Below, piece by piece: positions 16,356 to 16,969 of a DNA stretch of 16,969 nt. Positions within the stretch are counted from its first letter, which is position 1, and each line of letters starts with the position of its first letter. The notes under the pieces are model-generated. The model did not search any database. It saw only the letters and a list, made by a program, of their open reading frames with translations, and was not told the origin of the DNA. A program made the translations under genes and the position numbers. The DNA comes from an uncultured Candidatus Pelagibacter sp. (GTDB lineage Bacteria; Pseudomonadota; Alphaproteobacteria; Pelagibacterales; Pelagibacteraceae): positions 1 to 16,969 of the forward strand of contig CAJWKX010000005.1 of the NCBI GenBank assembly GCA_913043015.1, given 5' to 3'.

Positions 16356-16369
16356 TTAAACATGTTTAA
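16356..16369. repeat. 14-bp perfect palindrome in the putative origin
   Basis: TTAAACATGTTTAA is identical to its own reverse complement, and part of it (ATGTTTAAAA) recurs at 16266-16275 near the ppsR start. It is the longest exact palindrome I noticed in the gap, and such a site could bind a dimeric regulator or origin protein. The flanks do not extend the symmetry. Confidence 0.4.
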
Positions 16370-16527
16370 AATTAATATATAAATAATTTATTAACCTTAA
16401 TATAGAAGAAAACCCTTTATTTAATTGAATTTTTATACTGTTAAAATTGTTAATAAAAAGTTAGTAAGATGTTAATTAAAAATAATTATCAATATTCACA
16501 AGACATATAACAAAAACAATAAAGTAT

Positions 16528-16533
16528 TATAAT
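16528..16533 (+). promoter_or_regulatory. hemE: candidate -10 element for hemE
   Basis: A perfect TATAAT 13 bp before the hemE ATG, predicting a very short leader of a few bases. The hexamer at the -35 spacing (16505-16510) reads ATATAA, a poor match. In DNA this A/T-rich a TATAAT is easily found by chance, so confidence is limited. Confidence 0.35.
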
Positions 16534-16546
16534 TATTATTTATTAT

Positions 16547-16969
16547 ATGAGTCCTATTTTAGAATGTATTAATAATAAGAAAACAAATAAAAACCCTGTT
16601 TGGTTTATGAGGCAAGCAGGCAGATATCTTCCAGAATTTAGAAAAATTAGAGAAAAAAATCCTGATTTTATTAAGCTTTGTTTAAATGAATATTTATTAC
16701 CGGAAATAACATTACAACCTTTAAAAAGATTTGAATTAGATGCTGCTATATTTTTTTCAGATATTTTAATGATTCCCTACGGTCTTGGTCAAAAAATAGA
16801 ATTTAAAAAAAATTTTGGACCTTTATTAAATAAAATTAATTTAGATAAAATAGATAAAATTAATGAGACTAGTTTTATTAATAAACTTTACCCAATTTAT
16901 AAATCACTTAAAACAACTTCAAATAATAAATTAATTTTAAAAAAAGATTTAATAGGTTTTGTGGGAGCT
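16547..16969 (+). CDS. hemE: uroporphyrinogen decarboxylase (5' part, truncated by window end)
   Basis: Open from ATG 16547 to the window edge: 141 codons without a stop. HemE removes four acetate carboxyls from uroporphyrinogen III to give coproporphyrinogen III in haem synthesis. The family signature NPVWFMRQAGRYLPEFRK (residues 16-33) includes the substrate-binding arginines, and AAIFFSDILMIPYGLG carries the catalytic aspartate. The rest (roughly 200 residues expected) lies beyond the window. It is transcribed away from the putative origin, opposite to ppsR, matching the conserved hemE-origin-ppsR border of Alphaproteobacteria. Confidence 0.95.
   Translation, partial: MSPILECINNKKTNKNPVWFMRQAGRYLPEFRKIREKNPDFIKLCLNEYLLPEITLQPLKRFELDAAIFFSDILMIPYGLGQKIEFKKNFGPLLNKINLDKIDKINETSFINKLYPIYKSLKTTSNNKLILKKDLIGFVGA

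Larger units (their letters stand above)
16259..16546. other. putative chromosomal replication origin (oriC) between ppsR and hemE
   Basis: A 288-bp gap of about 85-90% A+T between two divergent genes whose junction is the known Caulobacter origin site and the proposed Rickettsia one. DnaA-box-like 9-mers one mismatch from TTATNCACA occur at 16344-16352 (TTATAAACA), 16448-16456 (minus strand, TTATTAACA) and 16492-16500 (ATATTCACA). No perfect box is present. Other content includes an A10-T5 tract (16331-16345), a 14-bp palindrome at 16356-16369, ATGTTTAAAA twice (16266-16275 and 16362-16371), and TGTTAA three times (16439, 16448, 16470). GTTAA-N7-TTAG at 16449-16464 is one base from a CtrA-type site. 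Genes on both sides run outward, as expected for leading-strand bias. The call rests mainly on synteny. Confidence 0.6.

Noticed and set aside
1..16969. A novel defence, CRISPR or mobile system
   Set aside because: Apart from the small exported protein, nearly every sizeable ORF belongs to a recognisable core family, and I saw no repeat arrays, transposase, recombinase or toxin-antitoxin pair.

Overview
The window looks like a chromosomal segment of a free-living marine alphaproteobacterium of the SAR11/Pelagibacterales type. The evidence is the very low G+C, genes packed with 1-11 bp gaps or overlaps, one-copy housekeeping genes, A/T-only intergenic DNA, and a gene order (hslVU, hisBHAFE, smr, tim44, fxsA, secB, dnaQ, coaE, aroE, maf, ppsR, hemE) characteristic of the replication-origin neighbourhood of Alphaproteobacteria. 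I see no mobile element, CRISPR array, phage gene or defence system. The lineage call is inferred from composition and protein flavour, not from a database search.

Left end (1-2152): a valine tRNA gene (minus strand, anticodon GAC) whose D and T loops lack the usual conserved bases. It is followed by about 330 bp with no convincing gene, a stand-alone Lon substrate-binding-domain protein (+), and a diverged UbiH-family flavin hydroxylase (-).

Division and envelope (2219-5740): ftsK (chromosome translocase) overlaps lolA (lipoprotein carrier) on the plus strand. They converge on the tail of a long minus-strand run that starts at 8934.

Histidine block (5737-8934, minus): hisB-hisH-(small exported protein)-hisA-hisF-hisE, then hinT and a GNAT acetyltransferase. 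A strong extended -10 promoter lies in the 92-bp gap between hisB and the divergent hslV. The his genes cover the second half of the pathway: PRATP hydrolysis (HisE), ProFAR isomerisation (HisA), IGP synthesis (HisH+HisF) and IGP dehydration (HisB). The secreted 73-aa protein inside this block is not a histidine enzyme and is unexplained.

Proteostasis and membrane block (9027-12792): hslV-hslU (+), smr and tim44-like (-), fxsA and secB (+). The mltA gene that commonly lies between tim44 and smr in relatives is absent.

Origin-flanking block (12785-16969): dnaQ, coaE, aroE, maf and ppsR run on the minus strand away from a 288-bp A/T-rich gap. hemE (cut off by the window end) runs away from it on the plus strand. 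The ppsR/hemE junction is where the chromosomal origin lies in Caulobacter and is proposed in Rickettsia. The gap contains weak DnaA-box-like sequences, A/T tracts, a 14-bp palindrome and short repeats, so it is the best candidate for oriC here.
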